Below, in pieces: positions 31,887-39,370 of a stretch of 64,000 bases of DNA; within the stretch, counting starts at the first letter, position 1, and each line of letters opens with the position of its first letter. The translations under genes were made by a program, and so were the position numbers. The notes beneath the pieces are model-generated. The model was not told where the DNA came from. It saw only the letters and a program-made list of their open reading frames with translations, and made no database searches. The DNA is taken from the NCBI RefSeq assembly GCF_003944715.1, contig NZ_RWIT01000003.1, positions 62,001-126,000 on the forward strand. The letters run 5' to 3'. The DNA comes from Hymenobacter rigui (GTDB lineage Bacteria; Bacteroidota; Bacteroidia; Cytophagales; Hymenobacteraceae).

Positions 31887-31895
31887 GTTGTTCAT

Positions 31896-31931
31896 AAAAA
31901 AGGGCCGCACCTTTCGGAGCGGCCCTTTTTT
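31896..31931. terminator. Bidirectional terminator
   Basis: Perfect 13-base stem with A and T runs built in (31896-31908 with 31919-31931), 10-base loop, between convergent genes. Confidence 0.85.
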
Positions 31932-31953
31932 GTGCGCCGGTCGGCGCATCTGC

Positions 31954-32175
31954 TTACTTGGCGTCAGCCGAGTCAGCAGCGTTTTCCATAGCGTCAGCTT
32001 TAGCATCGGCCGAGTCACGTACGGCGTCAGCTTTGTCTTCCATAGCGTCAGCTTTAGCTTCGCCGGAAGCTTCTACGTTCTCAGCAGCTTGCTCCTGAGC
32101 GTCTTCTTTCTTGCTGTCGCAAGAAGCGAAAGAGAACGAAGCGGCAGCCAGGGCGAGGAACAGTACTTTTTTCAT
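31954..32175 (-). CDS. Small Ala/Asp-rich repeat lipoprotein, copy A
   Basis: 73 residues. Lipoprotein signal MKKVLFLALAAASFSFASC (Cys19), then an acidic, helical mature part with repeated KADAME/KADAVRD/SADAK units. It is a tandem paralogue of the gene at 32416: the signal peptides are identical. Likely an abundant outer-membrane or periplasmic lipoprotein resembling entericidin/Lpp-type stress lipoproteins in style only. A promoter-like GGGTTACC/GATAAA pair precedes it about 100 bases upstream. Confidence 0.75.
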   Translation of the reverse strand: MKKVLFLALAAASFSFASCDSKKEDAQEQAAENVEASGEAKADAMEDKADAVRDSADAKADAMENAADSADAK

Positions 32176-32258
32176 GATGAGGGTTGGTTGAGAAAATGAA
32201 ATTCGTTTACGAGCGAATTGCGCCGTTTTTCACACGGAGCGGCGGCGAAATTCAACTG

Positions 32259-32288
32259 TTTATCTCAGAGTATCAAGAAGGGTAACCC
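32259..32288 (-). promoter_or_regulatory. Alternative-sigma-like promoter of lipoprotein copy A
   Basis: Minus strand: GGGTTACC (32288-32281), 16-base spacer, GATAAA (32264-32259). The same arrangement occurs before copy B. It is unlike TTTG/TAnnTTTG, so an ECF-type sigma factor is suspected. Confidence 0.4.
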
Positions 32289-32354
32289 AACGGTAACAGG
32301 TTTTTTTTCGCCGTACGGCTCAGCTTATGAACAGGCCGCCATTTTATACAACCA

Positions 32355-32390
32355 AAAAAGCCTGTTTCCCGGCTGGGAAACAGGCTTTTT
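32355..32390. terminator. Terminator of lipoprotein copy B
   Basis: Perfect 16-base stem AAAAAGCCTGTTTCCC (32355-32370 with 32375-32390), GGCT loop, T-run on both strands. Confidence 0.85.
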
Positions 32391-32415
32391 GCTGGGCGCC
32401 GAGAGGCGCGCCGGC

Positions 32416-32652
32416 TTACTTAGCGTCTTGCGCGTCAGCAGCGTTTTCCATAGCATCGGCTTTGGCTTCGGTAGCGTTTTCTACCGAGTCAGCACCAGCT
32501 TCGTTGCCAGCAGCTTCCATAGCATCAGCTTTGGCTTCGCCAGCCTCTTCTACTTTCTCAGCCTGAGCTTCCTGAGCGTTTTCGGTTTTGCTGTCGCAAG
32601 AAGCGAAAGAGAACGAAGCAGCAGCCAGGGCGAGGAACAATACCTTTTTCAT
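32416..32652 (-). CDS. Small Ala/Asp-rich repeat lipoprotein, copy B
   Basis: 78 residues with the same first 22 residues as copy A (MKKVLFLALAAASFSFASCD and SK). The mature part contains GEAKADAMEAAG and TEAKADAMENAADAQDAK, so the two copies share a KADAME repeat but differ in number and linkers. Each copy has its own terminator and its own GGGTTACC-type promoter, indicating duplication of a whole transcription unit. Confidence 0.75.
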   Translation of the reverse strand: MKKVLFLALAAASFSFASCDSKTENAQEAQAEKVEEAGEAKADAMEAAGNEAGADSVENATEAKADAMENAADAQDAK

Positions 32653-32723
32653 AGTGGGGGAAATGTGAGAGAATGAAATGTCAATTGAAAATGATTCGGC
32701 GGGTTTTCCCCGAGAATCGAGGC

Positions 32724-32752
32724 TTTATATGGGTTCTGCCAGAAGGTAACCC
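32724..32752 (-). promoter_or_regulatory. Alternative-sigma-like promoter of lipoprotein copy B
   Basis: Minus strand: GGGTTACC (32752-32745), 15-base spacer, TATAAA (32729-32724), about 75-100 bases before the start, matching copy A. Confidence 0.4.
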
Positions 32753-32806
32753 GACCCCCAGAATAATTTTCATCTTTTCTTCATTCACCCACTATATAGC
32801 TGCCGT

Positions 32807-34129
32807 CTATTTCTTGCGGAATACGATGCCGATGGGTACGCCCGTGAAGTTGAAGTTTTCGCGCAGGCGGTTTTCCAGGTAGCGGGTGTAGCTTTCTTTC
32901 ACGTACTGGGGCAGGTTGCAGAAGAAGGCAAACACCGGATTGTGCGTGGGCAGTTGCGTGGCGTACTTGATGCGTACCATTTTGCCCTTCTGGATGGGCG
33001 GCGGGTACTTCTCAATTTCCTTCAGCATTACCTCGTTCAGCTCCGAAGTCGGGATTTTGCGGCGCTTGTTTTCGTACACGTCAATGGCCGTTTCAATGGC
33101 TTTGTGCACGCGCTGCTTGTTGAGTACGGAAATGAAAATCACGGGCGGATAGGCAATGGGCGCTATTTTTTCCATGATTTTGGCTTCGAACTCCTTGGCC
33201 GTATTGGTTTCCTTGTTCTCAATCAGGTCCCACTTGTTCACCAGAATCACGATGCCCTTGCGGTTCTTGTCGGCCAAGCCAATGATGTTCACATCCTGGG
33301 CCTCAATGCCCCGGGTGGCGTCCAGCATCACCACGCACACATCGGCTTCTTCCAGGGCCCGGATGGAGCGCAGCACGGAGTAAAACTCCACGTCTTCGTG
33401 CACCTTGGTTTTGCGGCGCAAGCCGGCCGTATCTACCAGCATAAACTCCTTGCCGAAGGCATTGTAGCGGGCCTGAATGGAGTCGCGGGTGGTGCCGGCA
33501 ATATCCGTTACGATGCTCCGGTCGGTGCCCAGCAGCAGGTTCACGAACGACGACTTGCCCACGTTGGGACGGCCCACCACGGCAATTTTCGGGATGCCCA
33601 GATCGGGCTCCTCAATGCCTTCCTCCTCGAAGTGGCTGACAACGGCGTCCAGCAAATCACCGGTACCCGAGCCGCTCTGGGAGCTGATGGGGTAAATTTC
33701 ACCGTCGCCAACACCTAGGGTGTAGAACTCGCCGGCGGCGTGGGCACGGGCGTTGGTATCGGCTTTGTTGGCTACAATGTAGATGGGCTTTTTGCCTTGG
33801 TAGCGGCGCAGCACATTGGCAAATTCCTCATCGAGGTGGTGTACGCCGGCGTCTACGTCAACCATAAACAGCACCACGTCAGCCTCATCAATAGCCAGCT
33901 TTACCTGCTTGTTGATTTCGCCTTCGAAAATGTCATCGGAGTTGTGCACGTACCCACCCGTGTCAATCACGGTGTAGTAGGTGCCGGTCCACTCGCCGTA
34001 GCCGTAGTGCCGGTCGCGGGTTACGCCGCTTTCGTTGTCCATGATGGCCTTACGCTGGCCCACGAGGCGGTTGAACAGGGTGGATTTGCCCACGTTCGGG
34101 CGGCCCACAATGGCAATGGTATTCTTCAT
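32807..34129 (-). CDS. der: Ribosome-assembly GTPase Der (EngA)
   Basis: 440 residues from the ATG at 34129 (MKNTIAIVGRPNVGKSTLFN); the frame is open 10 codons further without a better start. Two tandem GTPase domains: the first with GRPNVGKST, DTGGY and NKAD, the second with GRPNVGKSSFVN, DTAGLRRKTK and NKWD. A C-terminal KH-like domain ends NFTGVPIGIVFRKK. It acts in late assembly of the 50S ribosomal subunit. Era, another ribosome-assembly GTPase, lies 340 bases upstream on the same strand with a small membrane protein between. Confidence 0.96.
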   Translation of the reverse strand: MKNTIAIVGRPNVGKSTLFNRLVGQRKAIMDNESGVTRDRHYGYGEWTGTYYTVIDTGGYVHNSDDIFEGEINKQVKLAIDEADVVLFMVDVDAGVHHLDEEFANVLRRYQGKKPIYIVANKADTNARAHAAGEFYTLGVGDGEIYPISSQSGSGTGDLLDAVVSHFEEEGIEEPDLGIPKIAVVGRPNVGKSSFVNLLLGTDRSIVTDIAGTTRDSIQARYNAFGKEFMLVDTAGLRRKTKVHEDVEFYSVLRSIRALEEADVCVVMLDATRGIEAQDVNIIGLADKNRKGIVILVNKWDLIENKETNTAKEFEAKIMEKIAPIAYPPVIFISVLNKQRVHKAIETAIDVYENKRRKIPTSELNEVMLKEIEKYPPPIQKGKMVRIKYATQLPTHNPVFAFFCNLPQYVKESYTRYLENRLRENFNFTGVPIGIVFRKK

Positions 34130-34216
34130 GTGTCTGACTCCAGCCGCCGGCCCGACCAAGTTCGGCAGTGCCCGGAGTAGTTAAGTGAATGTGAGGTCGG
34201 AGGTTTTCAGAATCTT

Positions 34217-34459
34217 CTATAGCCGATTCCAGGCAACCGTGAGTAAATACAAACCAAGTAGAATGGCCCCTAAAGCATTTAAAAACTGTCGGGGTATACG
34301 CGACTGACGGGACTGACGAGACCACTCAGGCATTGTTTCCCGATCGGGTCGATGCCGCTGGTAGTCAGTTTGCGCCTGAACCCACAATACAATACCGATG
34401 GCAAAGACTATTACAGAAATCAATAGTATCAACCATGCTGGCATGTCTTCTGGAATCAT
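34217..34459 (-). CDS. Small two-helix membrane protein
   Basis: 80 residues. Two hydrophobic helices, AWLILLISVIVFAIGIVLWV (residues 8-27) and LNALGAILLGLYLLTVAW near the C-terminus, flank a basic loop rich in Arg/Gln. Start ATG at 34459, or at 34444 if the shorter form is used. It lies 11 bases after era and before der, so it is probably cotranscribed with era. No family recognised. Confidence 0.65.
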   Translation of the reverse strand: MIPEDMPAWLILLISVIVFAIGIVLWVQAQTDYQRHRPDRETMPEWSRQSRQSRIPRQFLNALGAILLGLYLLTVAWNRL

Positions 34460-34470
34460 CGGACTGAATA

Positions 34471-35370
34471 TTATTGGCTGTACCCGAACCGATTCAATGC
34501 CTTGGGGTCGGTGCGCCAGTTTTCGTTGACTTTGACGTGGATTTCGAGGAAGACTTTCTTCTGGAAGAACTTCTCCATTTCCTCGCGGGCCCAGGTGCCC
34601 ACTTTTTTCAGGGCCGCACCCTGCTGGCCGATGATGATACCTTTCTGACTGCTGCGCTCCACGAAGATGATGGCCCGCATCCGGATGATGTCGTCATCTT
34701 CTTTGAACTCCTCAATGCCTACCTCGCAGCTGTAGGGTACTTCTTTTTTATAGAGCTTGAAGATTTTCTCGCGGATCATCTCCGCCGCGAAGAACCGCTC
34801 GGGCTTGTCGGTCAGCTCGTCTTTGGGGTAGTAGGGCGGGTGCACGGGCAGGTAGCTCAGCACCAGATCCAGCAGTTCACCGGTACCGAATTTCTCCAGC
34901 GCCGAAATGGGCAGTACCCGGGCCGCGTTGGGCAAATGGCTACGCCAGTATTCCACCTTAGCCTCTACCTCGGCCTGGTCGGCCTGGTCAATCTTGTTTA
35001 CCAACAGCAGAATGGGGGTATCCACCATTTTGCGTAGGCGTTCCACCACCGGCTCCTCGTCGTGCTTTTCGTAGATATCAGTCACAAACAGCACCACGTC
35101 AGCATCTTCCAGCGACGAATACACGAACGACATCATGGCGTTGTGCAACTCGTATTTGGGCTGGATAATACCGGGCGTATCGGAATACACCAATTGAAAA
35201 TCGTCGCCGTTGAGGATGCCCAGGATGCGGTGGCGCGTGGTCTGGGCCTTGCTGGTCACGATGCTGAGCCGCTCACCCATCAGGGCGTTCATGAGCGTGG
35301 ACTTGCCTACGTTGGGCTTGCCAATAATGCTCACAAAGCCGGCGCGGTGCGGAGTTGGTTCGGTATTCAC
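34471..35370 (-). CDS. era: Ribosome-assembly GTPase Era
   Basis: 299 residues from a GTG at 35370, the usual Era length (E. coli 301). The frame is open 55 codons further, but that part lacks homology features and a TACCTTTG promoter box lies within it at 35394-35401. Motifs: GKPNVGKSTLMNAL, SKAQTTRHRILGI (switch I), DTPGI and NKID. The C-terminal KH domain has IVERSSQKGIIIGQQGAALK-type residues (VERSSQKGIIIGQQG). It binds the 3' end of 16S rRNA during 30S maturation. Confidence 0.95.
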   Translation of the reverse strand: MNTEPTPHRAGFVSIIGKPNVGKSTLMNALMGERLSIVTSKAQTTRHRILGILNGDDFQLVYSDTPGIIQPKYELHNAMMSFVYSSLEDADVVLFVTDIYEKHDEEPVVERLRKMVDTPILLLVNKIDQADQAEVEAKVEYWRSHLPNAARVLPISALEKFGTGELLDLVLSYLPVHPPYYPKDELTDKPERFFAAEMIREKIFKLYKKEVPYSCEVGIEEFKEDDDIIRMRAIIFVERSSQKGIIIGQQGAALKKVGTWAREEMEKFFQKKVFLEIHVKVNENWRTDPKALNRFGYSQ

Positions 35371-35393
35371 TTCAGATTCTGGATTTTGGGCTG

Positions 35394-35401
35394 CAAAGGT
35401 A
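35394..35401 (-). promoter_or_regulatory. -7 promoter box that fixes the era start
   Basis: Minus-strand TACCTTTG, exact -7 match. Transcription would begin near 35388, leaving an 18-base leader before the GTG at 35370 and excluding all upstream starts. A divergent GACCTTTG box at 35515-35522 may serve hemH. Confidence 0.5.
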
Positions 35402-35599
35402 CGGTTTTTTAGCGGCCTTCGGGCTGCTTGCCAGAACATTGGCAGTGGGGAGTTTGTCTTGGCTGCAGTAGGAAAGCTGATGGAAGTCAGTTTTTCTTCG
35501 GCGGCTGATTGTGCGACCTTTGCACTTCCCTGCACGAGGCGGCCCTGGCTGCCCTCTTGTACGGGTCGTCAGCCGTTTGGGCCACCGTATCAATAGTTT

Positions 35600-36649
35600 A
35601 TGCCTTCTTCTTCAGCATCTTCCAAGGGCCGCATCGGCGTCCTGCTCGTCAATCTGGGTACGCCCGACTCGCCCAACACGCCCGATGTGCGCCGCTACCT
35701 CAACGAGTTTCTCACCGATGCCCGCGTGATTGACATGCCAGCCGCCGTGCGTTACCCGCTCTTCCGGGGGCTGGTGGTGCCGCTACGGGCACCCAAATCG
35801 GCAAAGATTTACCAGCAGCTGTGGGATAAGGACCGGGGCTCTCCCCTGCTCTACCACGGCCTGGACCTGCAGAAACTGGTGCAGGAGAAGCTGGGCAAAG
35901 ATTATTTGGTGGCCTTCGGCATGCGCTACCAGAACCCCAGCATCGAAAGTGCTTTGCAGGAGCTGCGCGACGCGGCCGTGGACCGCATTATCGTGCTGCC
36001 GCTGTTCCCGCAGTACGCGGCGGCCAGCACCGGCTCGGTGCAGGAAAAGGTGATGGAGCTGGTGAGCAAATGGTGGGTGGTGCCCAGCATCAGCTTTATC
36101 AGCACGTTCGTGGATGATCCGGGCTTCATCAACAGCTTCGCGGCTTTAGGCAAAGCTGAACTGGAAAAGCACGACTACGACCATATCGTATTCAGCTACC
36201 ACGGTATTCCGGAGCGGCACGTGCTGAAGGGCAGCCACAAAAACTACTGCAAGCTGGGCAGCTGCTGCAACAGTTACAACAAGAACAACCGGTACTGCTA
36301 CCGGGCGCAGTGCTTTGAAACCTCGCGCCAGCTGGGGGCCGCGCTGGGCCTTAGCCCTGAGCAATACACCACTACCTTCCAAAGCCGCCTGCAGAGCCGC
36401 CTCCGCGACCCATGGCTGCAGCCCTACACCGACGAGGTAATTAAGGAAATGCCTGCCAAAGGCATTAAGAACGTACTGGCATTCAGCCCGGCCTTTGTGG
36501 CTGACTGCCTGGAAACGACCATTGAAGTAGGCGAGGAATTCAAGGAACTGTTTGAGGAAGCCGGCGGCCAGCACTGGCAGCTGGTACCCAGCCTGAACTC
36601 TACCCCCCTGTGGGTGGACGCTGTAACCGATATGATTCATCGGAACTAG
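35600..36649 (+). CDS. hemH: Ferrochelatase
   Basis: 349 residues. N-terminal IGVLLVNLGTPDSPNTPDVR, the middle IVLPLFPQYAAASTGSVQE, and the catalytic histidine in FSYHGIPERH (His201). C-terminal half has NVLAFSPAFVADCLETTIEV with the conserved glutamate. It inserts Fe2+ into porphyrin, the last or near-last step of heme synthesis. After the active histidine there is a cysteine cluster (Cys217, 222, 223, 233, 238), reminiscent of ferrochelatases that carry a [2Fe-2S] cluster. Divergent from era; ends at a strong terminator. Confidence 0.95.
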   Translation: MPSSSASSKGRIGVLLVNLGTPDSPNTPDVRRYLNEFLTDARVIDMPAAVRYPLFRGLVVPLRAPKSAKIYQQLWDKDRGSPLLYHGLDLQKLVQEKLGKDYLVAFGMRYQNPSIESALQELRDAAVDRIIVLPLFPQYAAASTGSVQEKVMELVSKWWVVPSISFISTFVDDPGFINSFAALGKAELEKHDYDHIVFSYHGIPERHVLKGSHKNYCKLGSCCNSYNKNNRYCYRAQCFETSRQLGAALGLSPEQYTTTFQSRLQSRLRDPWLQPYTDEVIKEMPAKGIKNVLAFSPAFVADCLETTIEVGEEFKELFEEAGGQHWQLVPSLNSTPLWVDAVTDMIHRN

Positions 36650-36666
36650 CCAGTACAGAATATATC

Positions 36667-36709
36667 AAAGCCCCGGCCCCGCTGCACAGTGCAGCGGGGC
36701 CGGGGCTTT
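36667..36709. terminator. Terminator after hemH
   Basis: Nearly continuous palindrome: 21 bases on the left (36667-36687) complement 36689-36709; GC-rich stem with T-run. Also lies 15 bases past the stop of the convergent PRC-barrel gene. Confidence 0.85.
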
Positions 36710-36723
36710 TGCGTGACGCTATC

Positions 36724-37209
36724 CTACCCAAGCTTGCGGCGCTGGTAGAACCCGGACCCATCATACACGGGCTGCCCATAGAAATCCTGCCCGGGTGCAG
36801 CGGCCAGCGGCAGGCTCAGCGCCCGTAGCATGGCCTCCTCGTATTGCCGGGTAATCTGAATTTCGACGTAGGGCGGATACTCCAGCACTGTTTGGGCCGT
36901 GAGAGAAGGGACAAACACGTTATCGGCTTCCTCATCAAGCGCCGCTACCCCGATGGGCAGCAGAATGTGCCGGTCCCGCTCGTTGATTCGCAGGCTTTCG
37001 TCCAGTTCAATATCGAGGTATCGCACTTTGAGGGCATCCACATCTACAATCAGCTCGAAGACCTGCCCAAACTGGCGGCCATCGGCCCCGCGCACCGACC
37101 AGCCACGTACATCGGGGTTGCCGTCGGCCACTTCAAATTCGGTCAGGTCGCGCAGGCGGCGCAGGTGCATGCCTTCGGCGGATGGTATTGGGCCAGTGGT
37201 GGTTTCCAT
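36724..37209 (-). CDS. PRC-barrel domain protein
   Basis: 161 residues from the ATG at 37209. The PRC-barrel covers about residues 12-100: LRRLRDLTEFEVADGNPDVR, GWSVRGADGRQFGQVFELIV, then KVRYLDIELDES and HILLPIGVAALDEEADNVFV. The C-terminal part is acidic and ends in a Tyr/Gly stretch. PRC-barrels mediate protein or RNA contacts in photosynthetic and RNA-processing proteins; the Bacteroidota stand-alone versions are usually stress-associated with no defined biochemistry. It follows the gene at 37258 on the same strand after about 50 bases. Confidence 0.8.
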   Translation of the reverse strand: METTTGPIPSAEGMHLRRLRDLTEFEVADGNPDVRGWSVRGADGRQFGQVFELIVDVDALKVRYLDIELDESLRINERDRHILLPIGVAALDEEADNVFVPSLTAQTVLEYPPYVEIQITRQYEEAMLRALSLPLAAAPGQDFYGQPVYDGSGFYQRRKLG

Positions 37210-37257
37210 AAATACGGTTATTGTGGGCAATTACTTCAAAAAGCAGAGCTCAGCCGC

Positions 37258-37911
37258 TTACCGGGGCGGCTCACTCAGGGCCTGCACCAGCTCGGCAGCC
37301 TGCTGAAAATAGGCTTGTACCTGCTGTTGATCCTGTGCAGTTGTGTTCCGGCCGCTTAGCCCCTCCGTGAGCGTAGCCAGTTGCCGCACCGCCTTTTCCT
37401 GCTCCGGATACCCCTTTTGCTGAATAGCCTGAATCAGCGACGCAGCAGCCACAAACCCGGGCCGCAGGCTGGTGCCCGGCTCGCCGAGGCGGCTGGTGGC
37501 GCTGGTTAAATCGTCGCGCCGGGTTTGAATGGTGGGATCCTGCAAATCGGCGCGGTCAGCCAGATCCACTAACACCGCCTTCAGTAGCCGCAGTCCTTCC
37601 TGCCCGTAGGTTGGTTGCGAGGCATCACCTTTGGCAAACGCTGCCAGCACCGAAGGCGTTACGGGAGCCGGGGCTTCGGCTGCCATATCCCCTACGGCAT
37701 CAGGGGCGGGAGCCGGGCCTGTTTCGGCGCCAGTAGTGCTATCAGGCGGGGCCGGAATGCCGGAGCCAGCCGGAGCTGGTACATCAGTGGGCGGGGCCGT
37801 TTCGGCGCGGAACAGGAAATATGCGCCAATGCCCACTACCGCCAGTACCACCAGCAACAGCAGCCACGGGCTTGGAGTGTTCTTCTTGCGTTGAATATTG
37901 ATGTCAGCCAT
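37258..37911 (-). CDS. Single-pass membrane protein with Pro/Ala linker, unknown
   Basis: 217 residues from the ATG at 37911. A basic start (MADINIQRKKNTPSPW) precedes one membrane helix (LLLLVVLAVVGIGAYFLF). A Pro/Ala/Thr-rich linker of about 60 residues leads to a helical domain (LLKAVLVDLADRADLQDPTI and onward) that ends AELVQALSEPPR. Topology suggests an N-in anchor with a periplasmic helical domain. No family recognised. Upstream of the PRC-barrel gene, probably the same unit. Confidence 0.7.
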   Translation of the reverse strand: MADINIQRKKNTPSPWLLLLVVLAVVGIGAYFLFRAETAPPTDVPAPAGSGIPAPPDSTTGAETGPAPAPDAVGDMAAEAPAPVTPSVLAAFAKGDASQPTYGQEGLRLLKAVLVDLADRADLQDPTIQTRRDDLTSATSRLGEPGTSLRPGFVAAASLIQAIQQKGYPEQEKAVRQLATLTEGLSGRNTTAQDQQQVQAYFQQAAELVQALSEPPR

Positions 37912-37997
37912 ACAAACCGGAAAAGGGTGCGTGTGCCTTACGCGCTCCGCCTGCAATATGATGCAGGCGTACGGCTCTGACAACCTGAAAAACACAA

Positions 37998-38027
37998 ATG
38001 CCCCAACCTGTTGGCAGGTCGGGGCAT
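37998..38027 (-). terminator. Terminator of the cysteine desulfurase gene
   Basis: ATGCCCCAACCTG (37998-38010) pairs with 38015-38027 with one mismatch; loop TTGG; T-rich stretch follows on the minus strand. Confidence 0.7.
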
Positions 38028-38051
38028 CCGAGTTCTGGTATGTCAAGGAAG

Positions 38052-39194
38052 CTACGCTGGCACCTTCCGGTACATCTTGGCCAGCTGCTCCACGGCGTAA
38101 TCCACTTCCTCGGCCGTGTTGTATTTGCTCATCGAAAAACGGATGGTGCCCCGGGTTGGGTCGCATTCCAACGCATTCAGTACGTGGGAGCCGGCATTGG
38201 CCCCGCTGGTACACGCCGAGCCGCCCGACACCGATACGTGGTTGATATCCAGGTTGAACAGCAGCATCTCATTCAGCTCCGAAGGCGGCAGACTTACGCT
38301 CAGTACCGTGTACAGGCTCTGGTCGGCGTCAGCGGAGGTGCCATTGAACTCCACCCCATCAATTTCAGCGCGCAAACGCTCAATAAACCGGTCCTTCAGC
38401 CCCTGAATGTGGCGCTGGTGCTCGGCCATGTCGCGGTAGGCAATTTCCAAGGCTTTGGCCAGCCCGACAATGCCGTACACGTTTTCAGTACCGGCCCGCT
38501 GATTGCGCTCCTGCGAGCCCCCATGAATCAGGGCATCCACCGTCTGGCCTGAGCGACGGTACAGGAACCCCACCCCTTTCGGCCCATGAAATTTGTGCGC
38601 CGACCCTACCAGGAAATGCGCCTTCAACTGCTGTACGTCGTGGCGGTAATGGCCCATGGTCTGCACCGTATCGGTATGAAACACGGCGTTGTGTTGGGCG
38701 CAGATGTCACCAATGGCGGCAATATCATTGAGGTTGCCGATTTCGTTGTTGGCGTGCATCAAGCTCACAAACGTGCGCGGATGCGTAGCCAGCAACTCCT
38801 CCAGATGCGCTAGGTCGAGGCGGCCCTGCGCGTCATGGCGCAGGTAGCTCAGTGCCATGCCATCGGATTTTTCCAGCGCCTGCATCGTATGAAGCACGGC
38901 GTGATGCTCCAGCTTAGAGGTGATACCGTGCTTTAGCCCCAACGTACGCACGCTCCCGAAAGCGGCGTAGTTATCGGCCTCGGTGCCGCAGGAGGTAAAC
39001 ACAATTTCGGCGGGAGCCGCGTTAATCAGGTGTGCAATGGTCTTGCGGGCATTTTCGACGGCGGCGCGTACCTGCCGGCCGTGGCCATGAATGCTGCTGG
39101 GGTTGCCAAAATGGTTCTGCAGAAACGGCAGCATGGCATCCAGCACTTCGGGGTCCAGCGGCGTGGTAGCGGCATTATCGAAATACACGTTCAT
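38052..39194 (-). CDS. Cysteine desulfurase (NifS/IscS family)
   Basis: 380 residues from the ATG at 39194 (MNVYFDNAATTPLDPEVLDA); upstream codons lack homology. PLP enzyme motifs: HFGNPSSIHGHGRQVRAAVE, the TSCGTEADN phosphate loop, the Schiff-base lysine in GSAHKFHGPKGVGFLY and the catalytic cysteine loop GGSACTSGANAGSHVL. It removes sulfur from cysteine to give an enzyme persulfide for Fe-S clusters or tRNA thiolation. The SACTSG loop points to class I (NifS/IscS-like). No isc or suf partner gene is next to it, so the pathway is not fixed by context. Confidence 0.93.
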   Translation of the reverse strand: MNVYFDNAATTPLDPEVLDAMLPFLQNHFGNPSSIHGHGRQVRAAVENARKTIAHLINAAPAEIVFTSCGTEADNYAAFGSVRTLGLKHGITSKLEHHAVLHTMQALEKSDGMALSYLRHDAQGRLDLAHLEELLATHPRTFVSLMHANNEIGNLNDIAAIGDICAQHNAVFHTDTVQTMGHYRHDVQQLKAHFLVGSAHKFHGPKGVGFLYRRSGQTVDALIHGGSQERNQRAGTENVYGIVGLAKALEIAYRDMAEHQRHIQGLKDRFIERLRAEIDGVEFNGTSADADQSLYTVLSVSLPPSELNEMLLFNLDINHVSVSGGSACTSGANAGSHVLNALECDPTRGTIRFSMSKYNTAEEVDYAVEQLAKMYRKVPA

Positions 39195-39288
39195 AAAGCA
39201 AGACGAAGGCGGGTGAAAACGCAGGAAAGGAAAACGCCCACAAAAATAGTGGTTTCCGTTGGGCCGTGCGACCTGCCACATTCCTAAA

Positions 39289-39346
39289 AAACTGTCGGGC
39301 CACTTACTGCAGCCCTCATGGGTAGCGGTAAGTGGCCCGGCAGTTT
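39289..39346. terminator. Terminator after the glmM-like gene
   Basis: 18-base arms (39289-39306 with 39329-39346), one mismatch, with a smaller nested stem in the loop. T-rich on the minus strand; 25 bases past the gene end. Confidence 0.75.
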
Positions 39347-39370
39347 AGCGGCGCAAGGCCGGTTACAGCA

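Noticed and set aside
34471..35535. Longer Era protein starting at 35535
   Set aside because: The extra 55 residues do not resemble Era, the GTG at 35370 gives the family length, and a promoter box lies inside the extension.
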